The notes beneath the pieces were generated by a model that worked only from the letters and a program-made list of their open reading frames with translations, had not been told where the DNA came from and did not search any database. Source: Ruminococcaceae bacterium UBA3751 (lineage in GTDB: Bacteria; Bacillota; Clostridia; Oscillospirales; Acutalibacteraceae). Taken from it: a DNA stretch of 24,724 nucleotides. Every line of letters starts with the position of its first letter. The first letter of the stretch is position 1. The stretch lies in contig DFGL01000034.1 in assembly GCA_002371215.1 (NCBI GenBank), forward strand, positions 1 to 24,724. Reading direction: 5' to 3'. Shown piece after piece: positions 7,379 to 14,466 of this stretch. Made by a program: the position numbers and the translations under genes.

Positions 7379-8608
7379 TTATTCTCCGCGCTGTGCGTCA
7401 AGGAGAGCCTTAACCTTAATAGATAAACCGAAAAGATTGATAAAGCCTGCCGAATCGGACTGATTGTATGCTCCGCCGTCCTCACCGAAGGAAGCGATAT
7501 TCTCATCGTAAAGGCTGTACGGTGATGTAATACCGGCGTTCATAACGTTGCCCTTATAGAGCTTGAGCTTTACGTCGCCCGTTACGGTTTCCTGAGTTTT
7601 ATCAACGAAAGCTGAAAGTGCTTCACGAAGCGGGGTAAACCAGAGTCCGTTATAAACGAGCTCGCCGAATTTCTGAGCAACGAGGGTTTTATAATGCGCC
7701 GTTTCCTTATCAAGAGTAATCATTTCAAGAAGTTCGTGCGCTTTGTAAAGGATTTCGCCGCCCGGGGTTTCGTAAACGCCGCGGCTCTTCATTCCTACAA
7801 GACGGTTTTCTACGATGTCAAGAAGTCCGATACCGTTCTTTCCGCCGAGTTCGTTAAGCTTTTCAACAAGAGCGAGGGGCGACATCTCTACGCCGTCAAT
7901 CGCGGTAGGAACACCCTTTTCAAAATGGATAGAAATATAAGTAGGAACATCCGGAGCCTGCTCGGGAGCAACGCCCATTTCAAGGAAACCTTCCTTTAAA
8001 TACGTCGGCTCGTTTGCCGGGTCCTCAAGGTCAAGTCCTTCGTGGGAAAGATGCCAAACGTTCTTATCCTTGGAGTAGTTAGTTTCACGGTTGATTTTAA
8101 GGGGGATATTATGCGCCTCAGCGTATTCAATTTCCTCCTCACGGGATTTGATTTCCCACTCACGCCACGGAGCGATAATCTCCATTTCGGGAGCGAAGGC
8201 TTTAAGAGTAAGCTCAAAGCGTACCTGGTCGTTACCCTTACCCGTACAGCCGTGGCAGATGGCGTCTGCGCCCTCTTTTTTTGCGATTTCCGCAAGACCC
8301 TTTGCAATACAGGGACGGGCGTGGGAGGTACCGAGAAGGTATTTTTCGTAATCAGCGCCTGCCTTAAGACAGGGGAAAATGTAATTCTCAACGTAATCCT
8401 CTTTTAAATCAAGAACGTAGAGCTTTGAAGCGCCCGTTTTAATCGCCTTTTCCTCAAGTCCGTCAAGCTCCGTTCCCTGCCCTACGTCGCCGCTTACTGC
8501 AATAACCTCGCAGTTATTATAGTTTTCCTTGAGCCACGGAATGATTATTGAAGTATCAAGTCCTCCAGAATATGCAAGAACTACCTTTTTTATATCTTTT
8601 TTGTTCAT
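7379..8608 (-). CDS. argG: argininosuccinate synthase
   Basis: This 409-residue enzyme condenses citrulline and aspartate with ATP to argininosuccinate. The ATP PP-loop is AYSGGLDTSI near residues 12-21. GCTGKGNDQVRFE, the citrulline/aspartate-binding block WREWEIKSREEEIEYA, and the C-terminal TSPYSLYDENIASFG region follow in the expected order. The start is the ATG at 8608, preceded by AAAGGAG at good spacing. Upstream in-frame starts (to 8695) would run through the promoter and operator and are rejected. It is the first gene of argG-argH. Three ArgR-box-like sites upstream point to arginine repression. No argF, argD or argJ lies in the window. Confidence 0.97.
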   Translation of the reverse strand: MNKKDIKKVVLAYSGGLDTSIIIPWLKENYNNCEVIAVSGDVGQGTELDGLEEKAIKTGASKLYVLDLKEDYVENYIFPCLKAGADYEKYLLGTSHARPCIAKGLAEIAKKEGADAICHGCTGKGNDQVRFELTLKAFAPEMEIIAPWREWEIKSREEEIEYAEAHNIPLKINRETNYSKDKNVWHLSHEGLDLEDPANEPTYLKEGFLEMGVAPEQAPDVPTYISIHFEKGVPTAIDGVEMSPLALVEKLNELGGKNGIGLLDIVENRLVGMKSRGVYETPGGEILYKAHELLEMITLDKETAHYKTLVAQKFGELVYNGLWFTPLREALSAFVDKTQETVTGDVKLKLYKGNVMNAGITSPYSLYDENIASFGEDGGAYNQSDSAGFINLFGLSIKVKALLDAQRGE

Positions 8609-8642
8609 AAGAATTTCTCCTTTGCGTTTTGTGACTGTACCC

Positions 8643-8670
8643 ATTATATCATTAATGAATAAAAATGCAA
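8643..8670 (-). promoter_or_regulatory. argG promoter
   Basis: On the minus strand, TTGCAT (8665-8670) and a perfect TATAAT (8643-8648) are 16 bases apart, 35 bases upstream of the argG ATG. The first ArgR-like box covers the -35 hexamer and much of the spacer. Confidence 0.7.
8656..8669. promoter_or_regulatory. ArgR-box-like operator 1
   Basis: TGAATAAAAATGCA fits the ARG-box pattern TGNAT-N4-ATNCA exactly. It overlaps the argG -35 element, the expected place for repression by ArgR/AhrC with arginine. Confidence 0.65.
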
Positions 8671-8687
8671 GCATATTCACATATTTT

Positions 8688-8701
8688 TGTATCATTATGC
8701 A
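8688..8701. promoter_or_regulatory. ArgR-box-like operator 2
   Basis: TGTATCATTATGCA fits TGNAT-N4-ATNCA exactly. It starts 32 bases from operator 1, close to three helical turns, so both could be contacted on one face of the helix by an ArgR hexamer. Confidence 0.6.
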
Positions 8702-8707
8702 AAAAAT

Positions 8708-8725
8708 AACCTAAAATTTTAGGTT
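8708..8725. promoter_or_regulatory. 18-bp perfect palindrome in the argG-rpe gap
   Basis: AACCTAAAATTTTAGGTT is fully self-complementary. It lies between the two divergent promoters. A second inverted repeat, TATATTTT and AAAATATA around TACG, follows at 8732-8751. The first could be an operator for an unknown dimeric regulator; AT-rich chance symmetry is possible for the second. Confidence 0.35.
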
Positions 8726-8761
8726 TTAATGTATATTTTTACGAAAATATATGCAAGCTGT

Positions 8762-8775
8762 TGTATTTTTATGCA
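8762..8775. promoter_or_regulatory. ArgR-box-like operator 3
   Basis: TGTATTTTTATGCA fits TGNAT-N4-ATNCA exactly. It is 74 bases from operator 2, near seven helical turns, and 16 bases upstream of the rpe -35 element. It may serve argG repression by looping, or affect rpe. Confidence 0.5.
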
Positions 8776-8790
8776 AGAATTCATTTCTTC

Positions 8791-8819
8791 TTGATTTATC
8801 CGCAATATAATTGTATAAT
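8791..8819 (+). promoter_or_regulatory. sigma-A promoter for rpe
   Basis: TTGATT (8791-8796) and a perfect TATAAT (8814-8819) are 17 bases apart, 31 bases before the rpe ATG. Confidence 0.75.
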
Positions 8820-8850
8820 ATATAGACACTAAATTAAAATGGAGTAGTCT

Positions 8851-9498
8851 ATGGATATGAAAATTTCGCCATCAATACTGGCAAGCGATTACGCAAATCT
8901 TCAGAGCGAGCTTAAGAAAATCGAAACCTCGGATTTAATCCACGTTGACGTTATGGACGGTCATTTTGTACCGAATATCTCTATCGGCGCACCCGTCGTT
9001 TCAGCGATAAAAAAGGTTTGCAGCGTACCGTTTGACGTTCATCTTATGATTAGCGACCCGCTTAAATACGCTGAGGATTTTGCAAGCGCAGGCGCAGACA
9101 TTATCTGTTTTCATATTGAGAGCGACAGCGACACCGAGGAAACGGTTAACAAAATCCTCTCTCTCGGTAAAAAGGCGGCAATCGCCGTTAAGCCGGGTAC
9201 GGATATTGACAGCGTTATCCCCTTCCTTGACAGGCTTTCAATGGTACTCGTTATGACCGTTGAGCCGGGCTTTGGCGGACAGAGCTTTATGGAGGGCGTT
9301 ATGCCTAAAATTGAAAAGCTCCGCGCTCTCGGCTACAAGGGAGATATTGAGGTCGACGGCGGAGTTAACCCCGAAACAATTAAGATTGCCGCAAAGGCAG
9401 GCGCAAACGTTTTTGTTGCAGGCAGCGCGGTATTCAAGAGCGAAAACCCTGAGGATACTATAAATCTTTTAAGGAAAAACGCAGCAGACGCGTTATAA
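8851..9498 (+). CDS. rpe: ribulose-phosphate 3-epimerase
   Basis: This 215-residue TIM-barrel enzyme interconverts ribulose-5-phosphate and xylulose-5-phosphate in the pentose phosphate pathway. The metal and active-site motifs are present in order: SPSILASDY, HVDVMDGHFVPN, DVHLMI, the loop VEPGFGGQSFM and IEVDGGV, with the phosphate-binding VAGSAVF at the end. Length is normal. The ATG at 8851 has GGAG six bases upstream; a second in-frame ATG two codons later is too far from it. It leads a probable operon through mgtE. In many Firmicutes rpe follows prkC-rsgA; those genes are absent here. Confidence 0.96.
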   Translation: MDMKISPSILASDYANLQSELKKIETSDLIHVDVMDGHFVPNISIGAPVVSAIKKVCSVPFDVHLMISDPLKYAEDFASAGADIICFHIESDSDTEETVNKILSLGKKAAIAVKPGTDIDSVIPFLDRLSMVLVMTVEPGFGGQSFMEGVMPKIEKLRALGYKGDIEVDGGVNPETIKIAAKAGANVFVAGSAVFKSENPEDTINLLRKNAADAL

Positions 9499-9504
9499 AG
9501 GAAA

Positions 9505-10566
9505 ATGAAAAAAAGACGGTTTTATGACAGTAAAATTAGATACAGAAAAGATAACGGCACGAACGAAAACGCCGAAGCACAAGCCGATATAACCGTTAAG
9601 TCTGAAAGAGAAGCCGAGGATGAGGAAATAAGAAAAAAGCTCTTTTCCAAGGACTCCGTTTCCGAAAGGCGCCGCCGCTCACAGAGAAAATATTCAACTG
9701 CGGTTATGGTTATCTGCAGCATACTGCTTATTCTTACAGGCTTTATAGGGGCTGACGTTTATATGATACGCCACGCTTCGCCGCTCTCAAGAATAAGCGA
9801 GGAAGCAGAAAAAGAAAACGATGAGGTTATCGGCGAGATTGACCTTGAATTCAAGGGCGCGGTAGTTCCCTCAATATCGCTTGACGGCTCAATTATGCTC
9901 TCCTCAGTTATTGAGGATATGCAAAAGGGCTCAAAAACCGCAGTCGTTTTTGACGCAAAGCGCGCAGACGGTACTATCGGCTACGAAAGCACGCTTTCAA
10001 CGGTTGAAACGCTCGGGCTGAAAAGCTCGCAGGGCGTTAAGCCGAGGGAATCCGTCAGTCAGCTTGTTGAAAACGATTTGCTCCCCATAGCAAGAGTATA
10101 CGTTTACCTTGACGGAACTGTTCCGCTTAAGTCAAGCGAAATGGCGTTTAAGCAGGGCAAAAAGGTTTATACCGACGAAAACGGCGCAACCTACCTTGAC
10201 CCGAACAGCGAACTCGTTTACGGATACATTAAAGAGGTTGTAAACGAGCTTCACGACTACGGCATTTCCTTCTTTATTCTTGACGGCTGTAAGGTTGGCG
10301 ACAAGGATTATTTCGGCGATATTTCAGCGAAGCTGCAAAAGGAAATCGGCGGAAGAATACGTTTTTTTGAAGCGGTTGAAGTTAAGCTTACGGGTATTGA
10401 CGCCGAGAGCGGAGACGTTAATTCTGCAGGAATCAAAAGCGGGATAGGAAAATTCCCGAAGCTCAATAAAAATCAGGTATATATTATTGATACCGACCTT
10501 AAGGAAAGCAAGTATTCAACGATACTTACCCAGAAAAAATACAACAGGTATGTAGTAGAATCATAA
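9505..10566 (+). CDS. membrane-anchored glycoside-hydrolase-like protein (DUF4015-like)
   Basis: This 353-residue protein has a charged cytoplasmic tail (1-62), one membrane segment (about 64-86) and an extracellular domain. Part of that domain recalls the DUF4015 putative glycoside hydrolase barrel: AVVFDAKRADGTIGYES (146-162), LLPIARVYVYLDG, YLDPNSELVYGYIKEVVNELHDYG and FFILDGCKVG (257-265) parallel the family's conserved strands, including the pattern DAK-x-x-DG. The last ~90 residues do not match and the barrel looks short, so catalysis is uncertain. The identification rests on motif pattern only. It starts six bases after rpe and is followed by another envelope protein, which suggests an envelope role. 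Confidence 0.5.
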   Translation: MKKRRFYDSKIRYRKDNGTNENAEAQADITVKSEREAEDEEIRKKLFSKDSVSERRRRSQRKYSTAVMVICSILLILTGFIGADVYMIRHASPLSRISEEAEKENDEVIGEIDLEFKGAVVPSISLDGSIMLSSVIEDMQKGSKTAVVFDAKRADGTIGYESTLSTVETLGLKSSQGVKPRESVSQLVENDLLPIARVYVYLDGTVPLKSSEMAFKQGKKVYTDENGATYLDPNSELVYGYIKEVVNELHDYGISFFILDGCKVGDKDYFGDISAKLQKEIGGRIRFFEAVEVKLTGIDAESGDVNSAGIKSGIGKFPKLNKNQVYIIDTDLKESKYSTILTQKKYNRYVVES

Positions 10567-10582
10567 ATCAAAAGGAGATTTT

Positions 10583-11419
10583 ATGAGAAAGCTTACAGCA
10601 GTTATATTATCACTCTTTATCCTCTTAATGCCTTTTTGCGCTACTGAGGTAATGGCTGAGCAGGAGGAAATCCCCTCCCTCGTTTCCATTGAATTCAATA
10701 ACGCCAAGATTAACGAGGAAATATCAAAGGACGTTAACAAATATACCCTGACGCTTGACAGCGCAACCTCAACGCCGACGCTCAAAAGTTATGAAATCAG
10801 CGGAAGTGCTCAGATTTTCGTTAACTATAAGCTTGACGAAGCTATGCACCAGACGGGCGTTGTCGTTACGCTTGAATACGTCGGCGGCAGCGTTGAATAT
10901 ACGTTTGACTATACCAACGCTTCGTACGACAAGACTTCGGGAAACAACCTGCTTGCGGACATAAGCTGCCCGAACTGCCAGGTTTATCCCGAAATTAACG
11001 ATAAGACTGTTAACTACAAGTTATTTATTCCATCAGATCTTACGGAGTTAAATATATCTACGGTTACACAGGATATTAACGCATACTGCGACCTTCCGAA
11101 AAGTATTTCCCTCGCATCTGACCAGGAGCCGGAATTCACAATTACGGTTACCGCAGCCAACGGCAAAACGAGGGTATACAAGCTTCAGGTAAAGCGGGTT
11201 GATAAAAACACGAACGAGGTTGCAGGAGAAATAAAAACTGACGGCGAGGAAGCGATTGTCAGCGACGAGCTGTTTTTTAAAAAGCCTGAATTCTTAGTGA
11301 CCGCAGGCTGCATAGCAGGAGGAATACTTTTAATAGCAGTTATTCTTGCAATAATAAAACGCATAACCGTTAAACCCGAGGACGAAGAGGAGCCCGAGTT
11401 TTTTGACGGCAAAGAATAA
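10583..11419 (+). CDS. secreted, membrane-anchored cadherin-like beta-sandwich protein
   Basis: This 278-residue protein has a signal peptide (1-25, ending VMA), two beta-rich repeats and a C-terminal membrane segment (about 237-258) with a short acidic cytoplasmic tail. The first repeat begins SLVSIEFNNAKINEEISKDV (about 32-110). The second (about 130-215) ends ITVTAANGKTRVYKLQVKR, the typical ending of cadherin-like beta-sandwich domains, which are common in Clostridial cell-surface proteins. A binding or scaffold role outside the membrane is likely, but no ligand can be named. AAGGAG at good spacing supports the ATG. It lies between the GH-like protein and mgtE in the same orientation with small gaps. 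Confidence 0.6.
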   Translation: MRKLTAVILSLFILLMPFCATEVMAEQEEIPSLVSIEFNNAKINEEISKDVNKYTLTLDSATSTPTLKSYEISGSAQIFVNYKLDEAMHQTGVVVTLEYVGGSVEYTFDYTNASYDKTSGNNLLADISCPNCQVYPEINDKTVNYKLFIPSDLTELNISTVTQDINAYCDLPKSISLASDQEPEFTITVTAANGKTRVYKLQVKRVDKNTNEVAGEIKTDGEEAIVSDELFFKKPEFLVTAGCIAGGILLIAVILAIIKRITVKPEDEEEPEFFDGKE

Positions 11420-11453
11420 TAAATAATTATCTTAGGAAAAGGTGGTGGCAGAT

Positions 11454-12842
11454 ATGGAATTAACAGAGCTCAGAGAAGAACTCATTGAAACTATAAAAGC
11501 GCACTACGAAAAAAAAGAATTAAAAGAAATCAAGGTCGTTTTAAGCGAGCTGAACCCCGCGGATATTGCGGAAATACTTGAGGAATTTCCTGATAACCAG
11601 AGGCTGTTATTTTTCCGCCTTTTATCAAAGGAAAACGCCGCCGAAACCTTCGTTGAGCTCGACCCCGACACACAGGAAGAGCTTATTCACGGCATTTCCG
11701 ACAGCGAGCTGCGCGAGGTGCTTGACGAGATTTACATAGACGACGCCGTTGACATTATTGAGGAAATGCCCGCAACGCTTGTTAAGCGTATTCTTAAAAA
11801 TACCGACAGCGAAACGAGAAAATCCATCAACGCGCTTTTAAAATATCCCGATGATTCGGCAGGCTCGCTGATGACGCCCGAATTTGTTGACCTTAAAAAA
11901 GGTATGACTGTTGAGGACGCCTTCAAGCGTATCCGCCGTACGGGCGTTGACAAGGAGACGATTTACACCTGTTATATCACCGACAACTCCCGTCATCTTA
12001 TAGGCGTTACAACAGTTAAGGAGCTGCTTCTTCACGATTACGAAGACACGATTGACGAGTTTATGGAAACGAACATAATCTACGTTAACACGCTTGACGA
12101 CCAGGAAATCGCGGCTCAGCAGCTTTCTAAATACGACTTTCTTGCGCTCCCCGTTGTTGATATGGAGGAGAGACTCGTAGGAATCATCACCGTTGACGAC
12201 GCTATCGATGTCATCCAGGAGGAGAACACCGAGGATATCCAGAAGATGAACGCTATGCTTCCCACGGAGAAAACCTACCTTAAAACCTCGGTTTTTGAAA
12301 CCTGGAAGAGCCGCTTTCCGTGGCTGCTTCTGCTTATGGTTTCCGCAACCTTTACGGGCTCAATAATTACGGGCTTTGAGGAAAAGCTTGCTACGCTTAC
12401 AATTCTTACCGCTTTTATCCCTATGCTTATGGATACGGGCGGTAACTCAGGCGGTCAGGCAAGCGTTACGATTATCCGTGCGATGTCGCTCGGAGAGGTA
12501 AATTTCAGAGATTATTTCCGCGTTGTATGGAAGGAAATCAGGGTTGGGCTTGCCTGCGGAGTTTCGCTTGCGGCAGTTAACTTCATTAAAATATGGCTTG
12601 TTGATAAAACGCTGTTTAAAAACCCCGAAATTACCCTTTTAATTGACTTTGCTATCTGCCTTACGCTCGTCGTTGAGATAATTTTTGCAAAGTTCATCGG
12701 ATGCTCGCTGCCTATGCTGGCAAAGAAAATAGGCTTTGACCCCGCGGTAATGAGCTCACCGTTTATAACAACTATCGTTGACGCGGTTGCGCTGCTGCTT
12801 TTCTTCGGAATATCAAGCGCGGTTATCCCGCAGCTGCATTAG
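11454..12842 (+). CDS. mgtE: magnesium transporter MgtE
   Basis: This 462-residue protein is a complete MgtE channel: an N-terminal superhelical domain (about 20-125), two CBS domains (about 137-197 and 203-258), a plug helix and a five-helix membrane domain (285-462). The membrane signature MDTGGNSGGQASVTIIRAMSLGE corresponds to the conserved pore block. Cytosolic acidic residues between the N and CBS domains are expected to sense Mg2+ and gate the channel. I prefer the ATG at 11454; a GTG at 11442 falls within the purine-rich ribosome site. No M-box riboswitch is possible in the 34-bp gap to the preceding gene, so Mg2+ control would be at the protein level. Next to it begins the REP island. 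Confidence 0.93.
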   Translation: MELTELREELIETIKAHYEKKELKEIKVVLSELNPADIAEILEEFPDNQRLLFFRLLSKENAAETFVELDPDTQEELIHGISDSELREVLDEIYIDDAVDIIEEMPATLVKRILKNTDSETRKSINALLKYPDDSAGSLMTPEFVDLKKGMTVEDAFKRIRRTGVDKETIYTCYITDNSRHLIGVTTVKELLLHDYEDTIDEFMETNIIYVNTLDDQEIAAQQLSKYDFLALPVVDMEERLVGIITVDDAIDVIQEENTEDIQKMNAMLPTEKTYLKTSVFETWKSRFPWLLLLMVSATFTGSIITGFEEKLATLTILTAFIPMLMDTGGNSGGQASVTIIRAMSLGEVNFRDYFRVVWKEIRVGLACGVSLAAVNFIKIWLVDKTLFKNPEITLLIDFAICLTLVVEIIFAKFIGCSLPMLAKKIGFDPAVMSSPFITTIVDAVALLLFFGISSAVIPQLH

Positions 12843-12862
12843 CTTTCAATAAAAGCATAGAA

Positions 12863-12888
12863 ACAGGGGACAGAGAACCGTCCCCTGT
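12863..12888. repeat. REP-like palindrome a
   Basis: ACAGGGGAC (12863-12871) pairs with GTCCCCTGT (12880-12888). It carries the core AGAGAACCGTCCCCTGT shared by all five palindromes of this island, and abuts the transposase relic. Confidence 0.85.
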
Positions 12889-12894
12889 GTTGTG

Positions 12895-12990
12895 AAATCG
12901 CTTTCGGAATTTAGAAAAAAGAATCTTTCAATTAGACAAATTAGCAGGTTGACTGGCTTAAGTATAGGAATTATTAGAAAACATTTCTGA
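12895..12990 (+). pseudogene. RAYT 3'-end relic (last 31 codons plus stop)
   Basis: This stretch equals codons 219-249 and the TGA of the intact RAYT at 13668-14417. With the following palindrome, 12895-13017 matches 14322-14444 at 122 of 123 positions; the one change is CAT to CTT (His229 to Leu). It has no start codon of its own. What remains is exactly the C-terminal helix-turn-helix-like segment. It is joined directly to palindrome a on its left, so most of a former RAYT copy has been lost or only its end was copied. Confidence 0.9.
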
Positions 12991-13015
12991 ACACAGAGAA
13001 CCGTCCCCTGTGTTC
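12989..13015. repeat. REP-like palindrome b
   Basis: GAACACAG (12989-12996) pairs with CTGTGTTC (13008-13015) around AGAACCGTCCC. It overlaps the relic's stop codon, exactly as palindrome d overlaps the stop of the intact RAYT. Confidence 0.9.
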
Positions 13016-13064
13016 GAAACTTAAAAAGTCAGCGAAAAAGAATGCCGTATAAGAGGTGTTAATG

Positions 13065-13595
13065 ATGAAATATGGAGTATTATCATTAAAAAATATTATA
13101 CCTATAGCCGTTGTTTGTTCCTTTATAATGTTATTTTTAATAATGAGTATTAAACATCTTATATCTGTTATCAAAGAGCAACCGAGTAAAGAAAAAACGT
13201 TAAAATGTTTGTTTTCTGTTTGTTTGTTAATTATCTCTTCATATTTATTTGTTATCAGTTCACAAATAGTTGCAGAACAGATAAAAGACTATGTTATTCC
13301 ATATAAAAATGATAATTATTCTGTAGTTAGCGGAAGAATAAATAAGTTAAAAAAGGATGGGACAAATGGTAATGTGTCGTTTTTTGTTAATGATATAGAA
13401 TTCGACTATTATCCGGTAGAATTATTATATTTAGGCGTTAATAAGTCATCTATTATTAATGAAAATGATATTGTGGAAATAAAGTATATTTCTGTTGACC
13501 AATATGAAGCAGTACACATAAAACCACGGAATGCAATAATGGAAATAGAGATAGAAAAAGACAACAGCACTCTGTCCCAACCCTGTTCCAAATAA
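13065..13595 (+). CDS. small membrane protein with C-terminal beta-rich domain (island cargo 1)
   Basis: I do not recognise this 176-residue protein. It has two membrane segments (about 10-28 and 47-68) and a soluble domain (70-176) with strand-rich pattern VVSGRINKL ... INENDIVEIKYISV. That pattern is echoed by the protein at 14467-14853. The base composition is markedly AT-rich compared with mgtE and rpsF, and codon use differs, pointing to transfer. The ATG at 13065 has GAGGTG at good spacing; GTG 13056 overlaps the ribosome site. Its last codons and stop (LSQPCSK) lie in a 27-bp repeat that recurs at 14901-14927. It is bracketed by inverted palindromes b and c. The function is unknown. 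Confidence 0.7.
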   Translation: MKYGVLSLKNIIPIAVVCSFIMLFLIMSIKHLISVIKEQPSKEKTLKCLFSVCLLIISSYLFVISSQIVAEQIKDYVIPYKNDNYSVVSGRINKLKKDGTNGNVSFFVNDIEFDYYPVELLYLGVNKSSIINENDIVEIKYISVDQYEAVHIKPRNAIMEIEIEKDNSTLSQPCSK

Positions 13596-13596
13596 A
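13570..13596 (+). repeat. 27-bp REP-associated tail repeat, copy 1
   Basis: CTCTGTCCCAACCCTGTTCC followed by AAATAAA matches 14901-14927 at 25 of 27 positions. Here it supplies the C-terminus and stop codon of cargo 1; at the second site it is noncoding and follows palindrome e. Confidence 0.85.
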
Positions 13597-13599
13597 CAT

Positions 13600-13624
13600 A
13601 ACACAGGGGACGGTTCTCTGTGTT
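13600..13624. repeat. REP-like palindrome c (inverted relative to a, b, d)
   Basis: AACACAG (13600-13606) pairs with CTGTGTT (13618-13624) around GGGACGGTTCT. The core runs opposite to that of palindrome b, so cargo 1 is enclosed by inverted copies. Confidence 0.9.
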
Positions 13625-13651
13625 GACGAGATAGTGAAAATATGTTATTCT
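13623..13651 (+). promoter_or_regulatory. possible RAYT promoter using the palindrome edge
   Basis: TTGACG (13623-13628) begins in the right arm of palindrome c. TATTCT (13646-13651) follows after 17 bases. The -10 fit is only fair. An AAGGGTGA ribosome site precedes the ATG at 13668. Confidence 0.4.
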
Positions 13652-13667
13652 TAAAAGGGTGACATAG

Positions 13668-14417
13668 ATGCCAAGGCAAAAGAGACAGAAAAGCGAAAGC
13701 GGAATATATCATATTATTTTGCGCGGAGTAAACAGGCAGAATGTATTTCAGGACCAAGAGGATTATGAAAAGTTTCTTCAGGTGCTAAGTGATTGTAAGG
13801 CAATAAGCGAATTCAAAGTGTATGCATATTGCCTTATGAGTAATCATATACATATCATTATTCAGGAATCAACTGAGAAAATTGACCTAATAATGAAAAG
13901 AATTGGAACACGATATGTTTATTGGTACAATATAAAATACAAAAGAGTTGGTCATTTGTTTCAGGACAGGTTTTTGAGTGAACCAATAGATGATGAATCA
14001 TATTTGCTGTCTGCAATAAGATATATACATAAAAATCCTGTAAAAGCAAAAATAGTAAATGTTTGCAGCGACTATAAGTATAGTAGCTATAATGATTTCA
14101 AAGCACATAAGGATTTCGTTGATTATCAATTTGTTTATGATATTATTAATGAAAAAGAATTTGAAAATTTCCATAATAGGGATGGTATTCTTTGCCACTT
14201 GGAAATAGATGAAAACCCAAAGATAAGAGTTACAGACGAAGAAGCTAAGCGAATTATTTTTAAAGTAACCGGAGCAAGAAGCGTTGAAGAATATCAAAAG
14301 CTTCCTTCAAATAAACAGACAAAATCGCTTTCGGAATTTAGAAAAAAGAATCATTCAATTAGACAAATTAGCAGGTTGACTGGCTTAAGTATAGGAATTA
14401 TTAGAAAACATTTCTGA
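13668..14417 (+). CDS. REP-associated tyrosine transposase (RAYT), with C-terminal HTH
   Basis: This 249-residue protein has a Y1/IS200-like (HUH) domain in its first ~130 residues: YHIILRGVNRQNVF, the metal pair H60/H62 in CLMSNHIHIII, tyrosines in TRYVYWYN as catalytic candidates, and RYIHKNPVKAK. A linker leads to a C-terminal helix-turn-helix-like region (about 222-249, IRQISRLTGLSIGIIRKHF). It is expected to bind and cut single-stranded REP palindromes. It lies between palindromes c and d in opposite orientation; d overlaps its stop codon. It is only distantly similar to the other RAYT at 5442-5948, so the window holds two independent RAYTs with different palindromes. It is AT-rich like its neighbours, and intact. 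Confidence 0.92.
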   Translation: MPRQKRQKSESGIYHIILRGVNRQNVFQDQEDYEKFLQVLSDCKAISEFKVYAYCLMSNHIHIIIQESTEKIDLIMKRIGTRYVYWYNIKYKRVGHLFQDRFLSEPIDDESYLLSAIRYIHKNPVKAKIVNVCSDYKYSSYNDFKAHKDFVDYQFVYDIINEKEFENFHNRDGILCHLEIDENPKIRVTDEEAKRIIFKVTGARSVEEYQKLPSNKQTKSLSEFRKKNHSIRQISRLTGLSIGIIRKHF

Positions 14418-14442
14418 ACACAGAGAACCGTCCCCTGTGTTC
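14416..14442. repeat. REP-like palindrome d
   Basis: GAACACAG (14416-14423) pairs with CTGTGTTC (14435-14442). It is identical to palindrome b and likewise overlaps the transposase stop codon. Confidence 0.9.
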
Positions 14443-14466
14443 GAGTTACAGTTTTGAGGTGAAATA

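Noticed and set aside
8609..8695. N-terminal extension of argG from an upstream in-frame start
   Set aside because: It would cover the promoter and operator; the ATG at 8608 has an ideal AAAGGAG site and gives the normal N-terminus.
11420..11453. M-box or other magnesium riboswitch before mgtE
   Set aside because: Only 34 bases separate mgtE from the preceding gene, too few for such a leader.
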